From contig CAKSWU010000045.1 in NCBI GenBank assembly GCA_934513205.1, forward strand, positions 1 through 7,462: a DNA stretch of 7,462 bases. The letters run 5' to 3'. The notes under the pieces are model-generated. The model was not told the DNA's origin and searched no databases. It worked only from the letters and a program-made list of their open reading frames with translations. The position numbers and the translations under genes are program-made. Shown here piece by piece: positions 5,800-7,462 of this stretch (within the stretch, counting starts at the first letter, position 1; each line of letters starts with the position of its first letter). The DNA is from an uncultured Faecalibacterium sp. GTDB taxonomy: Bacteria > Bacillota > Clostridia > Oscillospirales > Ruminococcaceae.

Positions 5800-6473
5800 T
5801 GTGCCTGCCCTCCGATCTCGTAGCCTTCCCCGATGCGGTTGCGGATGGGATCGTACCCCAGTGCCGCCCGCAGTTTTTTGCGCAGGGCAGAAATATGCAC
5901 CCGGATGGAGTTGCTGAAGCTGTCCACGCTGCCGTCCCAGACGTGCTCGATGAGCTCTTCCTGACTGACCGGGCGGCCCTGATGCAGCAGCAGATATTCC
6001 AGCACGCCGCTCTCCTTGCGGGTCAGGGCAAGGGACTGACCGTCCACTGCCGCCACCCGGCTGCGGGTGTTGAAGCTGAGCGGCCCGCAGCACAGGCAGA
6101 CGTCCTGCTGGATGAACTTGCGCCGGGTCAGGCTGCGCACCCGGGCTTCCAGCTCGGCCAGATGGAACGGCTTGGACAGGTAGTCGTTTGCTCCGGCATC
6201 CAGCCCCTCCACCTTGTCTGCGATCTCGCTGCGCGCCGACAGGATCAGCACGCAGGTCTCAAGGTCGTGACGGCGCAGCGTGCGCAGCACCTGCATCCCG
6301 TCCACCTTGGGCAGGTTCAGGTCCAGCAGCACCAGGTCATACCGTTCTGCCGCCAGTGCATCCAGAGCGGCTTCGCCGTCTGCGCAGCTGTCCACCTCGT
6401 ACCCGGACAGCCGCAGCTTTTTTGCAATGTCCTCCCGCAGGGAGCGCTCGTCCTCGACCACTAAAAGGCGCAT
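5796..6473 (-). CDS. OmpR-family response regulator, 225 aa
   Basis: The receiver domain (about 1-118) has the acidic pair E7-D8, phospho-acceptor D51 in the VLLDLNLP strand, S79 and K101 before PF. The winged-helix DNA-binding domain (about 125-222) shows the typical ALTRKESGVLEYLLLHQG, the recognition helix region NSIRVHISALRKKL and the wing ending IGEGYEI. Length is normal for the family. The ATG at 6473-6471 gives the canonical MRLLVVEDE start and is preceded by a purine-rich GGAAAGGGTGG; the frame continues to 6596 but this would place the promoter inside the gene. It is the first gene of the two-component operon, and its 3' end overlaps the kinase start by 4 nt. Direct repeats upstream are its probable binding sites, suggesting autoregulation and control of the divergent operon. 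Confidence 0.95.
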   Translation of the reverse strand: MRLLVVEDERSLREDIAKKLRLSGYEVDSCADGEAALDALAAERYDLVLLDLNLPKVDGMQVLRTLRRHDLETCVLILSARSEIADKVEGLDAGANDYLSKPFHLAELEARVRSLTRRKFIQQDVCLCCGPLSFNTRSRVAAVDGQSLALTRKESGVLEYLLLHQGRPVSQEELIEHVWDGSVDSFSNSIRVHISALRKKLRAALGYDPIRNRIGEGYEIGGQAQ

Positions 6474-6524
6474 CTTGTTTTCCACCCTTTCCGGAATGAT
6501 CCGCTTGCTGCGGATATTTTCCTC

Positions 6525-6554
6525 ATTATAACAAATTATAGCAGACCGTGTTAA
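6525..6554 (-). promoter_or_regulatory. Sigma70-type promoter of the two-component operon
   Basis: On the minus strand a -35 TTAACA (6554-6549) and a perfect -10 TATAAT (6530-6525) are 18 bp apart. A second TATAAT lies at 6540-6535 without a good -35. The -35 overlaps the first of the TTAAGATC direct repeats, so binding of the regulator there could repress or tune its own synthesis. Confidence 0.6.
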
Positions 6555-6580
6555 GATCCATGTTAAGATCTTCTTAGCAC
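6551..6580. promoter_or_regulatory. Direct repeats, probable response-regulator binding site
   Basis: TTAAGATC occurs at 6551-6558 and 6563-6570, a 12-bp period, with a degenerate third TTAGCAC at 6574-6580. Spacing of about one helical turn is usual for dimer binding by OmpR/PhoB-type regulators. The block lies just upstream of the -35 region of the plus-strand operon and overlaps the -35 of the regulator's own promoter. Confidence 0.65.
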
Positions 6581-6606
6581 AAATTTTATCCTCCATGGGT
6601 TATACT
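6578..6606 (+). promoter_or_regulatory. Promoter of the CxxC micropeptide/4Fe-4S operon, likely activator-dependent
   Basis: A good -10, TATACT (6601-6606), has only CACAAA at the -35 position with 17-bp spacing. A weak -35 next to regulator repeats is the usual design of promoters that need an activated OmpR-type protein. Transcription would start near 6613, leaving a leader of about 22 nt. Confidence 0.5.
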
Positions 6607-6634
6607 GGTGCCATCAAACAAACAGGAGGCAACG

Positions 6635-6778
6635 ATGTTTCGGACAAAAAAACAGGCACAGCTGCTTTTGCTTGCTGCCAGTGTGCTGATGATCCTTTTC
6701 GGCGCGTGGCGGGGCGAGGCAGACACCGTATTTTCAAAGGCCATCCGGCTGTGTATGGAGTGTGTAGGCATTGGATAA
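6635..6778 (+). CDS. CD1871A-family CxxC micropeptide, 47 aa
   Basis: This very small protein has a basic start (MFRTKKQ), one membrane helix (about residues 9-24), then WRGEADTVFSKAIRLC and the end CMECVGIG with the C40-x2-C43 motif. This order (helix, R-G-E, CxEC-x-G-I-G terminus) is that of the CD1871A family of CxxC proteins, known only from Firmicutes and of unknown function. AGGAGG (6624-6629) lies 5 nt before the ATG. The gene overlaps the start of the next gene by 8 nt, so the two are co-translated. The two cysteines probably sit at the membrane surface and could exchange electrons or hold a metal or cluster together with the downstream iron-sulfur protein; this is inference. Confidence 0.85.
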   Translation: MFRTKKQAQLLLLAASVLMILFGAWRGEADTVFSKAIRLCMECVGIG

Positions 6779-7462
6779 GAAAAAACCAAATCCCCTTGCT
6801 CGCTTCCGGGGCTTTATACAGGCCGGAGCGACCCTTTTGACCAACATTCATCTGCCCAACTTTGCCAAAGGGACGCTGTATCAGGGCAGCGGAAAATACG
6901 TCTGCGTGCCGGGGCTGAACTGCTATTCCTGCCCGGGCGCTGCCGGTGCCTGCCCGGTGGGAGCGTTCCAAGCGGTGGTAGGCTCCTCCAAGTTCCGCTT
7001 TTCCTACTACATCACCGGCATTCTCATCCTGTTCGGGGTGCTGCTGGGGCGGTTCATCTGCGGCTTCCTCTGCCCGTTCGGATGGTTTCAAGAGCTTTTG
7101 CACAAGATCCCCTCTCCCAAGCTTTCCACCAAAAAGTTAAAGCCGCTGCGCTATGTAAAGTATGCGGTACTGCTGGTCATGGTGGTGCTGCTGCCTTTGC
7201 TGGCAGTCAACGAGCTGGGCATGGGCGACCCCTTCTTCTGCAAATATCTCTGCCCGCAGGGTGTGCTGGAAGGTGCTATTCCCCTCTCCCTGACCAATGC
7301 GGGCATCCGCGCCGCGCTGGGCAAGCTGTTCACATGGAAAGCCTGCATTCTGCTGGCAGTCATTGTGGGCAGTGTAGTGTTCTACCGCCCCTTCTGCAAG
7401 TGGCTGTGCCCGCTGGGCGCGTTCTATGCGCTGCTGAACAAGGTCTCGCTGTTCCAGATGCG
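6771..7462 (+). CDS. Membrane 4Fe-4S protein of NapH/YccM type, partial at the right edge
   Basis: The first 230 residues are present. The sequence has C45-x5-C51-x2-C54-x6-C61-P near the N-terminus, then three CxxxCP motifs: CGFLCPFGW (97-105), CKYLCPQG (157-164) and CKWLCPLGAFY (209-219). Repeated CxxxCP next to membrane helices is characteristic of the NapH/YccM/NosR-like membrane iron-sulfur proteins that carry electrons across or along the membrane. Hydrophobic segments are at about 79-96, 130-146 and 191-205. The start is a TTG (6771-6773), because a TAG stop lies in frame at 6765-6767 and no ATG occurs until residue 137; GGAG at 6757-6760 is a suitable ribosome binding site. It overlaps the micropeptide gene by 8 nt. 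The C-terminal part, which may contain a ferredoxin-type 4Fe-4S domain, is outside the window. The electron donor and acceptor are unknown. Confidence 0.88.
   Translation, partial: MDKKKPNPLARFRGFIQAGATLLTNIHLPNFAKGTLYQGSGKYVCVPGLNCYSCPGAAGACPVGAFQAVVGSSKFRFSYYITGILILFGVLLGRFICGFLCPFGWFQELLHKIPSPKLSTKKLKPLRYVKYAVLLVMVVLLPLLAVNELGMGDPFFCKYLCPQGVLEGAIPLSLTNAGIRAALGKLFTWKACILLAVIVGSVVFYRPFCKWLCPLGAFYALLNKVSLFQM

Noticed and set aside
5800..6093. A 98-residue N-terminal extension of the histidine kinase
   Set aside because: It lies wholly within the response regulator gene in another frame; the ATGA overlap and the membrane helix right after the ATG at 5799 fix the start.

Overview
The window looks like chromosome of a GC-rich Gram-positive gut anaerobe of the Oscillospiraceae, most like Faecalibacterium. 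This rests on GC-rich coding, strong AAGGAGG-type ribosome binding sites, a PocR-type AraC regulator, and a CD1871A-family micropeptide beside a membrane 4Fe-4S protein. The assignment is inference; no rRNA or other marker gene is present.

Left part (1-420, minus strand): the start of a Fic-domain toxin gene, cut by the window edge, lies 2 nt downstream of a 62-residue VbhA-type antitoxin gene. The antitoxin carries the TxxxEG inhibitory motif. The pair has its own sigma70-like promoter and is separated from the right by a long hairpin.

Middle part (421-1365) holds no convincing protein gene. It has the two halves of a tRNA-Ala with anticodon CGC: a 14-nt 5' piece (487-500) and a 59-nt 3' piece (673-731). 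Joined, they give a 73-nt cloverleaf with a G3:U70 pair, but a 172-bp sequence with several inverted repeats interrupts the D loop. A strong terminator follows. Two direct repeats come next (773-923 and 924-1190), each carrying an inverted copy of the last 21 nt of the same tRNA. This is the most unusual region of the window.

Right part: a PocR-sensor/AraC regulator (1366-2373, +) is followed by a terminator and then by a 610-residue membrane protein (2672-4504, +) in which an alpha/beta-hydrolase domain is fused to about eight membrane segments. A near-perfect hairpin separates it from a convergent OmpR-type two-component system (response regulator 5796-6473 and histidine kinase 4651-5799, minus strand, ATGA overlap). 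Divergent from the regulator is an operon of a 47-residue CxxC micropeptide (6635-6778) and a NapH/YccM-like membrane 4Fe-4S protein with a TTG start (6771 to the window end). The divergent region has TTAAGATC direct repeats with a 12-bp period, lying between the two promoters. This suggests that the two-component system controls both itself and the redox operon.
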